NCBI RefSeq assembly: GCF_900095225.1 | Contig: NZ_LT607435.1 | Location: 1 to 64,000 of the forward strand | Length of the DNA: 64,000 nt | Source of the DNA: Pseudomonas sp. UMAB-08 | GTDB lineage: Bacteria > Pseudomonadota > Gammaproteobacteria > Pseudomonadales > Pseudomonadaceae | Direction of reading: 5' to 3' | In this document: positions 33,511-43,694 of the stretch, in pieces | How positions within the stretch are numbered: position 1 is the first letter of the stretch | How the letters are laid out: every line of letters starts with the position of its first letter | Translations under genes and position numbers: made by a program | The notes under the pieces: generated by a model | Databases searched by the model: none | What the model was told of the DNA's origin: nothing | What the model saw: only the letters and a program-made list of their open reading frames with translations

Positions 33511-34831
33511 CTGTCTGCGCCCGCTCCTGCTGGGCGCGCTACTCCTGGGCACCACAGCGCACGCTGCGGTGCAGCCCCTCGACAAGGTCGTGGCCATCGT
33601 CGATAACGACGTGATCATGCAAAGCCAGCTGGACCAGCGAGTCCGTGAGGTACAGCAGACCATCGCCAAGCGTGGCTCTGGTGTGCCGCCTGCGAGCGCT
33701 CTGGACCAGCAAGTGCTCGAGCGCCTGATTGTGGAGAATATCCAGCTGCAAATCGGTGATCGCTCCGGTATCCGGATCACCGATGAAGAGCTGAATCAGG
33801 CCATCGGCACCATTGCCCAGCGCAACAGCATGAGCCTGGATCAATTCCGCGCCGCGCTGGCTCATGACGGTTTGTCCTATAACGACGCTCGCGAACAGGT
33901 CCGCCGGGAAATGATCATCAGCCGGGTGCGTCAGCGCCGGGTTCAGGAGCGTATCCAGGTGTCGGAACAGGAAGTGAAGAACTTCCTCGCTTCTGATATG
34001 GGCAAGATGCAAATGTCCGAGGAATATCACCTGGCCAACATCCTGATCGCCACCCCCGACAGCGCATCTTCGTCGGCGATCCAGGCGGCAGCCAGTGACG
34101 CCAAGGATGTTTACGATCAACTCAAGCGCGGCGCCGACTTCGGCCAGATGGCGATTGCCAAGTCCAAAAGCGAAAACGCATTGGACGGCGGTGATATGGG
34201 CTGGCGTAAAGCCGCTCAGTTGCCACCACCGTTCGGTGAGATGCTTGGCTCCATGCCAGTGGGCGATGTAACACCGCCTGCACGCACACCCGGTGGCTTC
34301 ATTATCCTGAAGCTGCTGGAAAAACGCGGCGGCCAAGGTAAATCACTGATGCGCGATGAAGTGCACGTACGCCACATTCTGATCAAGCCGAGCGAAATCC
34401 GCAGCGAGGAGGAAACTCATCGTCTGGCTGAGCGCTTGTATGAGCGCATCAAGAATGGCGACGACTTTGGCGAACTGGCGAAAAGCTTCTCCGAAGATCC
34501 GGGTTCGGCACTTAACGGTGGCGACCTGAACTGGGTCGATCCAAATACCCTGGTACCGGAATTCCGCGAAGTCATGGCCAATACTCAAGCCGGCGAATTG
34601 TCCAAACCGTTCAAAACGCCTTACGGCTGGCATGTTCTGGAAGTCCTTGGCCGTCGCGCCACCGACAGCACCGATCAGGCCCGTGATCAGCAGGCACTGA
34701 CTGTGCTGCGCAACCGTAAATATGATGAGGAGCTGCAAACCTGGCTGCGTCAGATCCGCGACGAAGCCTACGTTGAAATCAAGCTCCCAGGCGCTGAGCA
34801 GACCGGCCAAGCTGGTCAGGCTGTGCAGTGA
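33491..34831 (+). CDS. surA: Periplasmic peptidyl-prolyl isomerase/chaperone SurA
   Basis: Chaperone for outer-membrane proteins, LptD among them. The GTG at 33491 gives 446 residues with signal peptide [19 protein letters not shown] ending TAHAA; this start lies inside the last 20 bases of lptD. An N-terminal SurA_N domain is followed by two parvulin domains, each marked by VRHILIKPS- or HLANILI-type entry and GGDMGW or GGDLNW. The C-terminus ends in a short helix with QTGQAGQ. The overlap with lptD supports coupled expression of client and chaperone. Confidence 0.95.
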   Translation: MKTKLSNCLRPLLLGALLLGTTAHAAVQPLDKVVAIVDNDVIMQSQLDQRVREVQQTIAKRGSGVPPASALDQQVLERLIVENIQLQIGDRSGIRITDEELNQAIGTIAQRNSMSLDQFRAALAHDGLSYNDAREQVRREMIISRVRQRRVQERIQVSEQEVKNFLASDMGKMQMSEEYHLANILIATPDSASSSAIQAAASDAKDVYDQLKRGADFGQMAIAKSKSENALDGGDMGWRKAAQLPPPFGEMLGSMPVGDVTPPARTPGGFIILKLLEKRGGQGKSLMRDEVHVRHILIKPSEIRSEEETHRLAERLYERIKNGDDFGELAKSFSEDPGSALNGGDLNWVDPNTLVPEFREVMANTQAGELSKPFKTPYGWHVLEVLGRRATDSTDQARDQQALTVLRNRKYDEELQTWLRQIRDEAYVEIKLPGAEQTGQAGQAVQ

Positions 34832-35817
34832 AGCCACTGCGCTTTGCTCTGACACCCGGCGAGCCGGCCGGTATAGGTCCCGACCTGTGCCTGCTGCTCG
34901 CCTCGCAACCTCAGCCGCACCCCCTGATTGCCATTACCAGCCGTGACCTGCTCCTGGAGCGGGCCGCACTGCTGGGCGTGGCCGTCAATCTGCTGGCGGT
35001 GACACCCGATACCTGGCCAGACCTGCCCGCCCCGGCTGGCAGCCTGTACGTCTGGGACACGCCCTTGCAGGCGCCCGTGACCGCAGGCCAACTGGACAAA
35101 GCCAATGCAGCCTTTGTGCTGCAGACGCTGACCCGCGCCGGACAGGGCTGTATCGATGGCGACTTTGCCGGGATGATTACCGCCCCGGTGCATAAGGGCG
35201 TCATCAACGAGTCAGGCATCGCCTTTTCAGGTCACACCGAATTCCTCGCCGAGCTGACGCACACCGAACAGGTCGTGATGATGCTCGCCACCGGCGACTT
35301 GCGCGTGGCACTGGTGACCACTCACCTGCCGCTGCGTCAAGTGGCCGATGCGATCACACCGGAGCGACTGGAGCGCGTCACGCGAATCCTGCACGCCGAT
35401 CTGGTCAACAAGTTTGGCATTGTCCAGCCACGCATTCTGGTCTGCGGGCTCAACCCGCATGCCGGCGAAGGTGGACATCTGGGCCGCGAAGAAATCGACA
35501 TCATTGAACCTACTCTGGAGCGCCTGCGCAGTGAGGGCCTCGACTTGCGCGGCCCACTGCCTGCCGACACTCTGTTTACCCCCAAATATCTGGAGCACTG
35601 CGATGCAGTGCTGGCGATGTACCACGACCAGGGCCTGCCCGTGCTGAAGTACAAAGGTTTCGGTGCTGCCGTCAACGTGACGCTGGGCTTGCCGATCATC
35701 CGCACATCAGTGGATCACGGCACCGCACTGGATCTGGCCGGCAGCGGCAAGATCGACACCGGCAGCCTGAAGGTCGCCCTGGAAACCGCCTACCAGATGG
35801 CCGAGACGCATTCATGA
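34828..35817 (+). CDS. pdxA: 4-hydroxythreonine-4-phosphate dehydrogenase
   Basis: NAD-dependent enzyme of the DXP-dependent route to pyridoxal phosphate. The 329-residue protein has the metal histidine regions [16 protein letters not shown] and [11 protein letters not shown], and the motif [10 protein letters not shown]. The start is a GTG whose last bases overlap the surA TGA stop; its own stop overlaps rsmA by four bases. Confidence 0.96.
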   Translation: MKPLRFALTPGEPAGIGPDLCLLLASQPQPHPLIAITSRDLLLERAALLGVAVNLLAVTPDTWPDLPAPAGSLYVWDTPLQAPVTAGQLDKANAAFVLQTLTRAGQGCIDGDFAGMITAPVHKGVINESGIAFSGHTEFLAELTHTEQVVMMLATGDLRVALVTTHLPLRQVADAITPERLERVTRILHADLVNKFGIVQPRILVCGLNPHAGEGGHLGREEIDIIEPTLERLRSEGLDLRGPLPADTLFTPKYLEHCDAVLAMYHDQGLPVLKYKGFGAAVNVTLGLPIIRTSVDHGTALDLAGSGKIDTGSLKVALETAYQMAETHS

Positions 35818-36620
35818 CCGAGCAATTCCAACACCGGGCGCGCAAGCGCTTCGGGCAAAACTTCCTGCACGACGCAGGCGTGATCGATAAAATCCTGCGT
35901 GCCATTCGTGCCCGCCCGGAAGATCGTCTGCTGGAAATCGGCCCGGGCCAAGGCGCCCTGACCGAAGGCCTGCTCAACAGCGGTGCACAACTGGATGTGG
36001 TTGAGCTGGACAAGGACCTGATCCCGATCCTCATGCATCAGTTCGGCAACAAGCCCAACTTCCATCTGCACCAGGGCGACGCACTGAAGTTCGACTTCAC
36101 CAGTCTGAACCCAGCGCCGAACAGCCTGAGAGTCGTCGGCAACCTGCCGTACAACATCTCCACGCCGCTGATCTTCCACCTGCTGCAGAACGCCAACCTG
36201 ATCCGCGACATGCACTTCATGCTGCAAAAAGAAGTGGTCCAGCGTCTCGCCGCAGGCCCTGGCGGTGGTGATTATGGTCGCCTGTCGATCATGGTTCAGT
36301 ACCACTGCCGCGTCGAACACCTGTTCAACGTCGGACCTGGCGCGTTCAATCCGCCGCCTAAAGTCGACTCGGCCATTGTCCGCCTGGTGCCACACGATGT
36401 CTTGCCGCACCCGGCCAAGGATCATCGCCTGCTTGAACGCGTCGTACGTGAAGCCTTCAATCAGCGCCGCAAGACCCTGCGCAATACACTCAAGGCCTTG
36501 CTCAGCAGCGAAGAGATTACAGCTGCTGGCGTCGATGGCAGCCTGCGCCCCGAACAACTGGACCTTGCAGCCTTCGTCCGCCTGGCGGACAAACTGAGCG
36601 AGCAACCCATCGCAGAGTAA
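35814..36620 (+). CDS. rsmA: 16S rRNA (adenine-1518/1519-N6)-dimethyltransferase
   Basis: KsgA: dimethylates the two adjacent adenines in the loop of helix 45 of 16S rRNA, a late check in 30S assembly. The 268-residue protein has RFGQNFLHD at the N-terminus, the AdoMet motif GPGQGALTE and the catalytic NLPYNIS. It starts by an ATGA overlap with pdxA. The gap to apaG contains an unusual hairpin with a consensus Shine-Dalgarno and its complement. Confidence 0.97.
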   Translation: MTEQFQHRARKRFGQNFLHDAGVIDKILRAIRARPEDRLLEIGPGQGALTEGLLNSGAQLDVVELDKDLIPILMHQFGNKPNFHLHQGDALKFDFTSLNPAPNSLRVVGNLPYNISTPLIFHLLQNANLIRDMHFMLQKEVVQRLAAGPGGGDYGRLSIMVQYHCRVEHLFNVGPGAFNPPPKVDSAIVRLVPHDVLPHPAKDHRLLERVVREAFNQRRKTLRNTLKALLSSEEITAAGVDGSLRPEQLDLAAFVRLADKLSEQPIAE

Positions 36621-36635
36621 AGTGACAGGGTATCC

Positions 36636-36694
36636 AGGAGGTTAAAACGCCATTGCAGGCACAAAGCCTGCAGAGGGTTGGTTTTTTACCTCCT
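36636..36694 (+). other. Long imperfect hairpin in the rsmA-apaG gap
   Basis: AGGAGGT (36636-36642) is complementary to ACCTCCT (36688-36694), and AAAAC beside it can pair with GTTTT. Inside is a second perfect stem, TGCAGGC (36654-36660) with GCCTGCA (36666-36672), loop ACAAA. A T6 run lies 9 bases after the inner stem, too far for a classical terminator. No ATG, GTG or TTG follows the AGGAGG at usual distance. The role is unknown: a weak terminator, an RNA processing site or a translation-linked control are possible. Confidence 0.6.
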
Positions 36695-36762
36695 AAATGC
36701 CCTAGACTGGATTTCACCGGTATTGTCCGCCTTTCTCCGCTTTTGCTTTCAAGGCCTCTTGC

Positions 36763-37143
36763 ATGTCCGATCCCCGTTATCAGGTCGACGTCAGCGTCGT
36801 CACTCGCTTCCTCGTAGAACAGTCGCAACCCGAGCAGAACCGTTTCGCGTTCGCGTACACCGTCACGGTGCACAACAGTGGCGAACTGCCCGCCAAACTG
36901 CTCTCCCGGCACTGGGTCATCACCGACGGTGACGGCCATGTCGAAGAAGTTCGGGGGGATGGCGTGGTTGGCCAACAACCCCTGATCAAAGCCGGGCAAA
37001 GCCATACTTACAGCAGCGGCACGGTCATGATGACGAAAGTCGGCAACATGCAAGGCAGTTATCAAATGCTGGCCGAAGACGGCAAGCGTTTCGATGCGGT
37101 CATTGCACCCTTTCGCCTGGCGGTGCCCGGGGCCCTGCACTGA
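36763..37143 (+). CDS. apaG: ApaG protein
   Basis: 126-residue member of the ApaG/DUF525 family, a fibronectin-type beta-sandwich of uncertain function found with apaH. Conserved pieces are [27 protein letters not shown] and GVVGQQPLI. It has been linked to Co2+ resistance in Salmonella; no activity can be read here. The apaH ATG overlaps its stop codon. Confidence 0.93.
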   Translation: MSDPRYQVDVSVVTRFLVEQSQPEQNRFAFAYTVTVHNSGELPAKLLSRHWVITDGDGHVEEVRGDGVVGQQPLIKAGQSHTYSSGTVMMTKVGNMQGSYQMLAEDGKRFDAVIAPFRLAVPGALH

Positions 37144-38024
37144 TGGCGGTGTATGCCGTCGGTGACGTGCAAGGCTGCCTGGAACCCCTGCAATGCCTCC
37201 TGGAACATGTCGCCTTCGACCCGAGTAAAGACCGCCTGTGGCTGGTGGGGGATCTGGTCAATCGCGGCCCGCAATCACTCGAAACCCTGCGCTTTCTGTA
37301 CGGCATTCGCGACGCGCTGGTCTGCGTGCTGGGCAACCATGACCTGCACTTGCTCGCGGCTTCACGCAATATCGAACGCCTCAGGAAAAACGACACCCTG
37401 CGCGAAGTGCTTGAGGCACCCGATTGCAGCGACCTGCTTGATTGGCTACGCCAGCAAAAGCTCATGCACTACGACGCCGAACGCAATATCGCCATGGTGC
37501 ATGCCGGCATCCCACCCCAGTGGACGCTGAAAAAGGCGCTCAAATGCGCCAGCGAAGTCGAAGAAGCTCTGCGTGACGACAACCTGCTCGAGCCTTTTCT
37601 CGATGGCATGTACGGCAACGAACCTGCCAAGTGGGACAAAGACCTGCGCGGCGTGACGCGACTACTGGTGATCACCAACTACTTCACACGCATGCGTTTC
37701 TGCACCAGCGACGGCAAGCTCGACCTCAAGGGCAAGGAAGGTGCAGACACCGCCCCGCCCGGTTATGCCCCATGGTTCAGTTACAAGGATCGTAAAACCA
37801 GTGACGTGAAGATTATCTTCGGCCATTGGGCAGCCCTTGAAGGCAAGTCCAGCGAACCCAACGTGATTGCGCTCGATACGGGCTGCGTCTGGGGCAGCGC
37901 CATGACCTTGCTCAACGTTGACAGCGGCGAACTGCACCGTTGCGATTGCGACAACAAGGGCTTGGCACGCGCCAACCCTGCGTCAGTTATGGGTGCAGGG
38001 TTACACACCACCAACAAGCGTTAG
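37143..38024 (+). CDS. apaH: Symmetrical diadenosine tetraphosphatase
   Basis: Hydrolyses Ap4A to two ADP and also removes Np4 caps from RNA. It is a PPP-type metallophosphatase: [14 protein letters not shown] and GNHDLH are the three metal motifs. The 293-residue length is slightly above the E. coli 280. The start overlaps the apaG stop (TGATGG), so the two are coupled. Confidence 0.96.
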   Translation: MAVYAVGDVQGCLEPLQCLLEHVAFDPSKDRLWLVGDLVNRGPQSLETLRFLYGIRDALVCVLGNHDLHLLAASRNIERLRKNDTLREVLEAPDCSDLLDWLRQQKLMHYDAERNIAMVHAGIPPQWTLKKALKCASEVEEALRDDNLLEPFLDGMYGNEPAKWDKDLRGVTRLLVITNYFTRMRFCTSDGKLDLKGKEGADTAPPGYAPWFSYKDRKTSDVKIIFGHWAALEGKSSEPNVIALDTGCVWGSAMTLLNVDSGELHRCDCDNKGLARANPASVMGAGLHTTNKR

Positions 38025-38061
38025 AATCCACTTTTCAGCCAAACCCCAAGGAGCCCAGTCC

Positions 38062-38391
38062 ATGACCGAGTTCAAGCGCATCCCTCCCGCGCAAGCCCAC
38101 TCCCTGCGCGAACAAGGCGCCGTATTGGTCGACGTACGCGACCCCCAGGCGTTTGACGCCCAACACATCCCCGGCTCGCAGCGCCTGGATAACCACTCCA
38201 TCGCCGACTTTATCGCCAAGGCCGACCTGGACAAACCCTTGGTGGTCGTCTGCTATCACGGCAACTCCAGCCAAAGCGCCGCAGCCTATCTCGTGGGGCA
38301 GGGTTTTTCGGATGTTTACAGCCTGGATGGCGGTTTTGAGTTATGGCGCAGCACCTATCCCGACGAAACCGCGCAAAGCACCCCGGAATAA
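38062..38391 (+). CDS. glpE: Thiosulfate sulfurtransferase GlpE
   Basis: Single-domain rhodanese of 109 residues. The active-site loop CYHGNSS begins at Cys64. It moves sulfane sulfur from thiosulfate to cyanide or to a thiol acceptor. The frame is open further upstream into apaH, but AAGGAG (38048-38053) sits 8 bases before the ATG at 38062. It ends the lptD-glpE block and is followed by a T-run (TTTTTTTTATATTG) without a strong stem before it. Confidence 0.92.
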   Translation: MTEFKRIPPAQAHSLREQGAVLVDVRDPQAFDAQHIPGSQRLDNHSIADFIAKADLDKPLVVVCYHGNSSQSAAAYLVGQGFSDVYSLDGGFELWRSTYPDETAQSTPE

Positions 38392-38499
38392 TTTTTTTTA
38401 TATTGCCCGATCCCGCGCCCCATGCGGGCTTGGGCCTCGAACTGACAGACGGTCAGACAGACTTATTGCTCATCCCTTCTTTCTCTTTCTGATTCCGAA

Positions 38500-38507
38500 C
38501 TATCCTT
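38500..38507 (+). promoter_or_regulatory. Candidate sigma-S-type -10 element upstream of prkA
   Basis: CTATCCTT matches the sigma-S extended -10 (CTATACTT) at seven of eight positions, 165 bases upstream of prkA. In E. coli the homologous yeaGH operon is RpoS dependent. The same 280-base gap also holds CTGAC-AGACG-GTCAG (38442-38456), an inverted repeat of unknown use. Confidence 0.35.
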
Positions 38508-38671
38508 AGCCGTAGGCCATCCAAATCAGGGGAGAGCCGGTACACCGGCGCGCGGGTCATCGGTAGTAACTATATGGTGTTCTGGGGGGTAAACAGCAGC
38601 TGGATTTCAGCTGTATGCCAGCATCGACTGACGATCCGCCGCCGGCTCCACGTATCGAGCGAGGTGACGTC

Positions 38672-40594
38672 ATGAGTATTTTTAGCCACTTCCAACAACG
38701 CTTTGAATCGACACGCCAGGAAGAGCTCTCGTTACAGGAGTATCTAGAGCTCTGCAAAAGCGACCGTAGCGCCTATGCCTCTGCCGCAGAACGTCTTCTG
38801 CTGGCTATAGGCGAGCCTGAGCTGCTGGATACCTCGGCCAACTCACGGTTATCCAGGATTTTCTCCAACAAGGTGATCCGCCGCTACCCGGCGTTCGAAG
38901 ACTTCCATGGCATGGAAGAATGCATCGATCAGATCGTCTCCTACTTCCGGCATGCCGCGCAGGGCCTCGAGGAGAAGAAACAAATCCTCTATCTGCTCGG
39001 CCCCGTGGGTGGCGGTAAATCGTCGCTGGCTGAAAAGCTCAAACAGCTGATCGAGAAAGTGCCCTTCTACGCCATCAAAGGCTCACCCGTTTTCGAGTCA
39101 CCGCTCGGTCTGTTCAATGCGACTGAAGACGGTGCGATTCTCGAGGAAGACTTTGGAATCCCTCGGCGCTACCTGAACACCATCATGTCGCCTTGGGCCA
39201 CCAAACGCCTGGCCGAGTTCGGGGGTGACATCAGTCAGTTCCGCGTGGTCAAGCTGTACCCGTCCATCCTCAACCAGATCGCCGTGGCGAAAACAGAACC
39301 AGGGGACGAGAACAACCAGGATATTTCTGCGCTGGTGGGCAAGGTCGATATCCGCAAGCTGGAAGAATTCCCTCAGAACGACGCTGATGCCTATAGCTAC
39401 TCCGGGGCACTCTGCCGGGCCAACCAGGGCCTGATGGAATTCGTCGAAATGTTCAAGGCGCCGATCAAAGTCCTGCACCCGTTGCTGACCGCCACTCAGG
39501 AAGGTAACTACAACAGCACTGAAGGCCTGGGCTCGATCCCGTTCACCGGCATCCTGCTGGCCCACTCCAACGAATCGGAATGGCACAGTTTCCGTAACAA
39601 CAAGAACAACGAAGCCTTCATCGACCGAATCTACATCGTCAAAGTGCCGTACTGCTTGCGGGTCAGCGATGAGATCAAAATCTACGACAAGCTCCTTTTC
39701 AACAGCTCGCTGGCCAACGCCCACTGCGCGCCTGACACCCTGAAAATGCTGGCACAGTTCACCGTACTGTCGCGCCTCAAAGAGCCCGAAAACTCGAACA
39801 TCTACTCGAAGATGCGGGTGTATGACGGTGAGAACCTCAAAGACACCGACCCAAAAGCCAAGTCCATTCAGGAGTACCGTGACAACGCCGGTGTCGATGA
39901 AGGGATGAACGGCCTGTCGACGCGCTTCGCGTTCAAGATCCTGTCGAAAGTCTTCAACTTCGACCCGCATGAAATCGCCGCCAACCCGGTTCACCTGCTG
40001 TACGTGCTCGAACAACAGATCGAGCAGGAGCAATTCCCGGCGGAAACCCGCGAACGTTATCTGCGCTTCATCAAAGAGTACCTGGCGCCGCGCTACATCG
40101 AGTTCATTGGCAAGGAAATCCAGACCGCCTACCTGGAGTCCTACAGCGAATACGGCCAGAACATTTTCGACCGCTACGTGCTCTACGCAGACTTCTGGAT
40201 TCAGGATCAGGAGTACCGCGATCCGGAAACCGGCGAAATCCTCAATCGTGTCGCGCTGAACGAGGAACTGGAAAAAATCGAAAAACCTGCCGGTATCAGC
40301 AATCCAAAGGATTTCCGCAACGAAATCGTCAACTTCGTATTGCGTGCGCGGGCTAACAACAACGGCAAAAATCCAACGTGGCTCAGCTACGAAAAACTGC
40401 GGGTGGTGATCGAGAAAAAAATGTTCTCGAACACCGAGGACCTGCTGCCGGTCATCAGCTTCAACGCCAAAGCCAGCAAAGAGGATCAACAAAAACACAA
40501 CGACTTCGTCACACGGATGGTCGAGCGCGGTTACACCGACAAACAGGTACGACTGCTGTCCGAGTGGTATCTGCGGGTTAGAAAATCACAATAA
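38672..40594 (+). CDS. prkA: PrkA family serine protein kinase (YeaG-like)
   Basis: 640-residue AAA-type protein kinase of the stress-linked PrkA family. The N-terminal AAA domain has Walker A in GPVGGGKSSLAEKL (about residue 110). A C-terminal PrkA kinase-like domain makes up the rest. GAGGTGA lies upstream of the ATG at 38672; the frame is open to 38615 but without a better start. With yeaH and spoVR downstream it forms a three-gene set conserved across proteobacteria, linked in E. coli to nitrogen starvation and stationary phase. The phosphorylated targets are not known with certainty. Confidence 0.92.
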   Translation: MSIFSHFQQRFESTRQEELSLQEYLELCKSDRSAYASAAERLLLAIGEPELLDTSANSRLSRIFSNKVIRRYPAFEDFHGMEECIDQIVSYFRHAAQGLEEKKQILYLLGPVGGGKSSLAEKLKQLIEKVPFYAIKGSPVFESPLGLFNATEDGAILEEDFGIPRRYLNTIMSPWATKRLAEFGGDISQFRVVKLYPSILNQIAVAKTEPGDENNQDISALVGKVDIRKLEEFPQNDADAYSYSGALCRANQGLMEFVEMFKAPIKVLHPLLTATQEGNYNSTEGLGSIPFTGILLAHSNESEWHSFRNNKNNEAFIDRIYIVKVPYCLRVSDEIKIYDKLLFNSSLANAHCAPDTLKMLAQFTVLSRLKEPENSNIYSKMRVYDGENLKDTDPKAKSIQEYRDNAGVDEGMNGLSTRFAFKILSKVFNFDPHEIAANPVHLLYVLEQQIEQEQFPAETRERYLRFIKEYLAPRYIEFIGKEIQTAYLESYSEYGQNIFDRYVLYADFWIQDQEYRDPETGEILNRVALNEELEKIEKPAGISNPKDFRNEIVNFVLRARANNNGKNPTWLSYEKLRVVIEKKMFSNTEDLLPVISFNAKASKEDQQKHNDFVTRMVERGYTDKQVRLLSEWYLRVRKSQ

Positions 40595-40628
40595 CCCGCT
40601 GCCGGTTACACCGGTTGTCGTTAGCCGA

Positions 40629-40662
40629 GAGCCTGTGTCAGCGTTTTCTGCTACACAGGCTC
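40629..40662 (+). other. Perfect 10-bp inverted repeat between prkA and yeaH
   Basis: GAGCCTGTGT (40629-40638) pairs with ACACAGGCTC (40653-40662), loop 14 bases. The stem is followed by CAAGAGG and no T-run, so it is not a textbook terminator. In the 191-base gap it could stabilise or process the prkA message and set the ratio of prkA to yeaH. Confidence 0.5.
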
Positions 40663-40785
40663 CAAGAGGTTGTTTTAGAAATCGACAGCGAGGCTCAGGC
40701 AGAGCAAAAGTGGCGCACGCCCGTCACATTGTTCTAAACGTCATGCCAGCCCGCCATTTTTCAAGACAGCTTCGAAGGAGCAGTC

Positions 40786-42057
40786 ATGAGTTATGTGATC
40801 GACCGACGTCTCAATGGCAAGAACAAGAGCACGGTAAACCGCCAGCGTTTCCTGCGGCGTTACCGTGACCACATCAAAAAAGCCGTCGAAGAGGCGGTCA
40901 GCCGCCGATCCATTACCGACATGGAGCACGGCGAACAGATCAGTATTCCCGGTCGCGATATCGACGAACCGGTGCTTCATCATGGTCGCGGCGGCAAACA
41001 GACCGTCGTTCATCCGGGTAACAAGGAATTCACCACAGGCGAGCATATCGCCCGCCCACAAGGAGGCGGTGGCGGTAAAGGCGCGGGCAAGGCCAGCAAC
41101 TCAGGCGAAGGCATGGATGAGTTCGTCTTCCAGATTACCCAGGAAGAGTTTCTGGAATTCATGTTCGAAGACCTCGAACTGCCCAACCTGGTCAAGCGCA
41201 ACCTGATGGGCACCGACACCTTTAAAACCGTGCGCGCGGGGATCAGCAACGAAGGCAACCCTTCACGGATCAACATCATCCGCACCCTGCGCTCAGCCCA
41301 TGCACGACGCATTGCATTGTCCGGCAGCAGCCGCGCAAAACTGCGCGAAGCCGTTAGTGAACTGGAGCGCATGAAGCGCGAAGAACCCGACAACTTCGGC
41401 GACATTCAGGCGCTTGAGGCCGAAATTGAGCGACTCAACGCCCGTATTCGTCGAGTGCCCTACTTGGACACTTTCGACCTCAAGTACAACCTGCTGGTCA
41501 AGCAACCCAACCCCAGCTCCAAGGCAGTGATGTTCTGCCTGATGGACGTTTCCGGCTCCATGACCCAAGCGACCAAGGACATCGCCAAGCGTTTCTTTAT
41601 CCTGCTGTACCTGTTCCTCAAACGTAACTACGACAAAATTGAAGTCGTGTTCATTCGCCATCACACCAGCGCCCGCGAAGTCGACGAGGAGGAATTTTTC
41701 TATTCCCGGGAAACCGGCGGCACCATTGTTTCCAGCGCGCTGAAACTCATGCAGGAGATCATGGCCGCGCGGTACCCGACCAACGAATGGAACATTTACG
41801 CGGCGCAAGCTTCGGACGGCGACAACTGGAACGATGACTCACCGATCTGCCGCGACATATTGATCAAGCAGATCATGCCCTTCGTGCAGTACTACACTTA
41901 CGTGGAGATCACCCCTCGCGAGCATCAAGCGCTGTGGTTTGAATACGAGCGCATCAGTGAAGCGTTCTCTGATACGTTTGCCCAGCAACAGCTGGTCTCG
42001 GCCGGTGATATCTATCCGGTATTCCGTGAACTCTTCCAGCGCAGGTTAGCAACATGA
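40786..42057 (+). CDS. yeaH: UPF0229 family protein YeaH
   Basis: 423-residue protein of DUF444/UPF0229. The N-terminal third is charged and glycine-rich ([11 protein letters not shown], about residues 85-100). The C-terminal half resembles a von Willebrand A domain with a MIDAS-like [15 protein letters not shown] precedes the ATG. Its partner role with PrkA is established by gene neighbourhood only. The stop overlaps the spoVR start by four bases. Confidence 0.88.
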   Translation: MSYVIDRRLNGKNKSTVNRQRFLRRYRDHIKKAVEEAVSRRSITDMEHGEQISIPGRDIDEPVLHHGRGGKQTVVHPGNKEFTTGEHIARPQGGGGGKGAGKASNSGEGMDEFVFQITQEEFLEFMFEDLELPNLVKRNLMGTDTFKTVRAGISNEGNPSRINIIRTLRSAHARRIALSGSSRAKLREAVSELERMKREEPDNFGDIQALEAEIERLNARIRRVPYLDTFDLKYNLLVKQPNPSSKAVMFCLMDVSGSMTQATKDIAKRFFILLYLFLKRNYDKIEVVFIRHHTSAREVDEEEFFYSRETGGTIVSSALKLMQEIMAARYPTNEWNIYAAQASDGDNWNDDSPICRDILIKQIMPFVQYYTYVEITPREHQALWFEYERISEAFSDTFAQQQLVSAGDIYPVFRELFQRRLAT

Positions 42058-43616
42058 CCGCTAGAGAGCAGAAGCGCCAACCCCTGTCCACGGGCTCAGA
42101 GTGGACATTCGAACTGATCCAGGCCTACGACCGGGAGATCGGTCGTATTGCCAAGCGTTACGCCCTGGACACCTACCCCAACCAGATCGAGGTGATCACC
42201 GCGGAGCAGATGATGGATGCTTACGCGTCTGTCGGCATGCCACTGGGTTATCACCATTGGTCCTACGGCAAGCACTTCCTCAGCACCGAGAAATCCTACA
42301 GTCGTGGCCAGATGGGGCTGGCCTATGAAATCGTCATCAACTCGGATCCCTGCATCGCTTACCTGATGGAAGAAAACACCATCTGCATGCAGGCGCTGGT
42401 CGTGGCGCATGCCTGCTACGGGCATAACAGCTTCTTCAAAGGTAATTACTTGTTTCGCACCTGGACGGACGCCAGCTCGATCATCGATTACCTGGTGTTC
42501 GCCAAGCAGTACATCATGCAGTGTGAAGAGCGGCATGGCATCGACGCGGTAGAAGACTTGCTCGACTCTTGTCACGCATTGATGAACTACGGCGTTGACC
42601 GTTACAAACGCCCTTACCCTATTTCCGCCGAGGAAGAACGCCGGCGGCAGAAAGACCGTGAAGAACATCTGCAGAAGCAGATCAACGATCTGTGGCGGAC
42701 CATTCCGAAAGGCGCGGACAAGAACAGCGACAAGGACAATGCTCGCTTCCCCTCCGAGCCACAGGAAAACATCCTGTACTTCATCGAAAAACATGCGCCA
42801 CTGCTGGAGCCCTGGCAGAGGGAGGTGGTGCGGATCGTGCGCAAGATCGCGCAGTACTTTTATCCGCAACGTCAGACCCAGGTGATGAACGAAGGCTGGG
42901 CGACCTTTTGGCACTACACCCTGATGAACGATCTCTATGATGAAGGCTTGGTGACCGACGGCTTCATGATGGAGTTCCTGACATCGCACACCAGCGTCAT
43001 CTACCAGCCGGGCTTCGACAGCCCGTATTACAACGGTATCAACCCCTACACCCTGGGGTTCGCCATGTACCGGGATATCCGGCGGATTTGCGAGCACCCC
43101 ACCGATGAAGACCGCCACTGGTTCCCGGACATCGCCGGCAGCGATTGGCTGGCCACCATCAAGTTCGCCATGAGCAGCTTCAAGGACGAGAGTTTTATCC
43201 TGCAGTACCTGTCGCCCAAGGTGATTCGCGACCTGAAACTGTTCAGCATCATGGACGACGATCAAAAGGACGACCTGCTCGTTCCCGCCATCCATGACGA
43301 ACCGGGGTACAAAACCATTCGGGAAACCCTGGCCGCCCAGTACAACCTGGGTAACCGCGAACCAAACGTGCAGATCTTCAGCATCGACCGCCGTGGCGAC
43401 CGCTCTCTGACCCTGCGCCACCAACAGCACGATCGCAAACCGCTGGGAGATTCCACGGAGGAAGTGCTCAAGCACCTGCATCGCTTGTGGGGCTTTGATA
43501 TTCATCTGGAGACACTGCAGGGCGATCAGATCATGAAAACCCATCATGTCCCCCCCAAAGGAGAGCATGCCGACAGTGAATATCCCCGGCTCGACTTGGC
43601 CGTCATCCACCTATAA
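42054..43616 (+). CDS. spoVR: SpoVR family protein (YcgB-like)
   Basis: 520-residue member of the SpoVR family, named for a Bacillus spore-cortex gene but widespread in non-spore-formers. Conserved stretches include [27 protein letters not shown] and [13 protein letters not shown], with many histidines and acidic residues that suggest a metal site. The biochemical activity is unknown. It is translationally coupled to yeaH by an ATGA overlap and is followed by a hairpin that reaches into the cca start. Confidence 0.88.
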   Translation: MTAREQKRQPLSTGSEWTFELIQAYDREIGRIAKRYALDTYPNQIEVITAEQMMDAYASVGMPLGYHHWSYGKHFLSTEKSYSRGQMGLAYEIVINSDPCIAYLMEENTICMQALVVAHACYGHNSFFKGNYLFRTWTDASSIIDYLVFAKQYIMQCEERHGIDAVEDLLDSCHALMNYGVDRYKRPYPISAEEERRRQKDREEHLQKQINDLWRTIPKGADKNSDKDNARFPSEPQENILYFIEKHAPLLEPWQREVVRIVRKIAQYFYPQRQTQVMNEGWATFWHYTLMNDLYDEGLVTDGFMMEFLTSHTSVIYQPGFDSPYYNGINPYTLGFAMYRDIRRICEHPTDEDRHWFPDIAGSDWLATIKFAMSSFKDESFILQYLSPKVIRDLKLFSIMDDDQKDDLLVPAIHDEPGYKTIRETLAAQYNLGNREPNVQIFSIDRRGDRSLTLRHQQHDRKPLGDSTEEVLKHLHRLWGFDIHLETLQGDQIMKTHHVPPKGEHADSEYPRLDLAVIHL

Positions 43617-43640
43617 ACGGTTGTAAGCGTTTTCTGTTTT

Positions 43641-43694
43641 AACCTCCGTGAGTGCGTCGCAAGGGTTATCCTGTCGCGCTTACGGAGGTTTTTT
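43641..43694 (+). terminator. Terminator-like hairpin that contains the cca ribosome-binding site
   Basis: AACCTCCGTGAGTGCG (43641-43656) pairs with CGCGCTTACGGAGGTT (43675-43690), 16 bp with two G-U pairs and an 18-base loop, followed by TTTT and then directly by the cca ATG at 43695. The 3' arm carries GGAGG (43684-43688), the Shine-Dalgarno of cca. It can end spoVR transcription and would hide the cca start in any read-through RNA. Confidence 0.75.

Noticed and set aside
39098-40498. 466-codon open frame antisense to prkA
   Set aside because: Shadow of the PrkA coding sequence with Val/Asp/Phe-rich reverse-complement composition and no start signal.
42096-43610. 504-codon open frame antisense to spoVR
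   Set aside because: Lies wholly inside a conserved gene, no family features, same GC-phase artefact.
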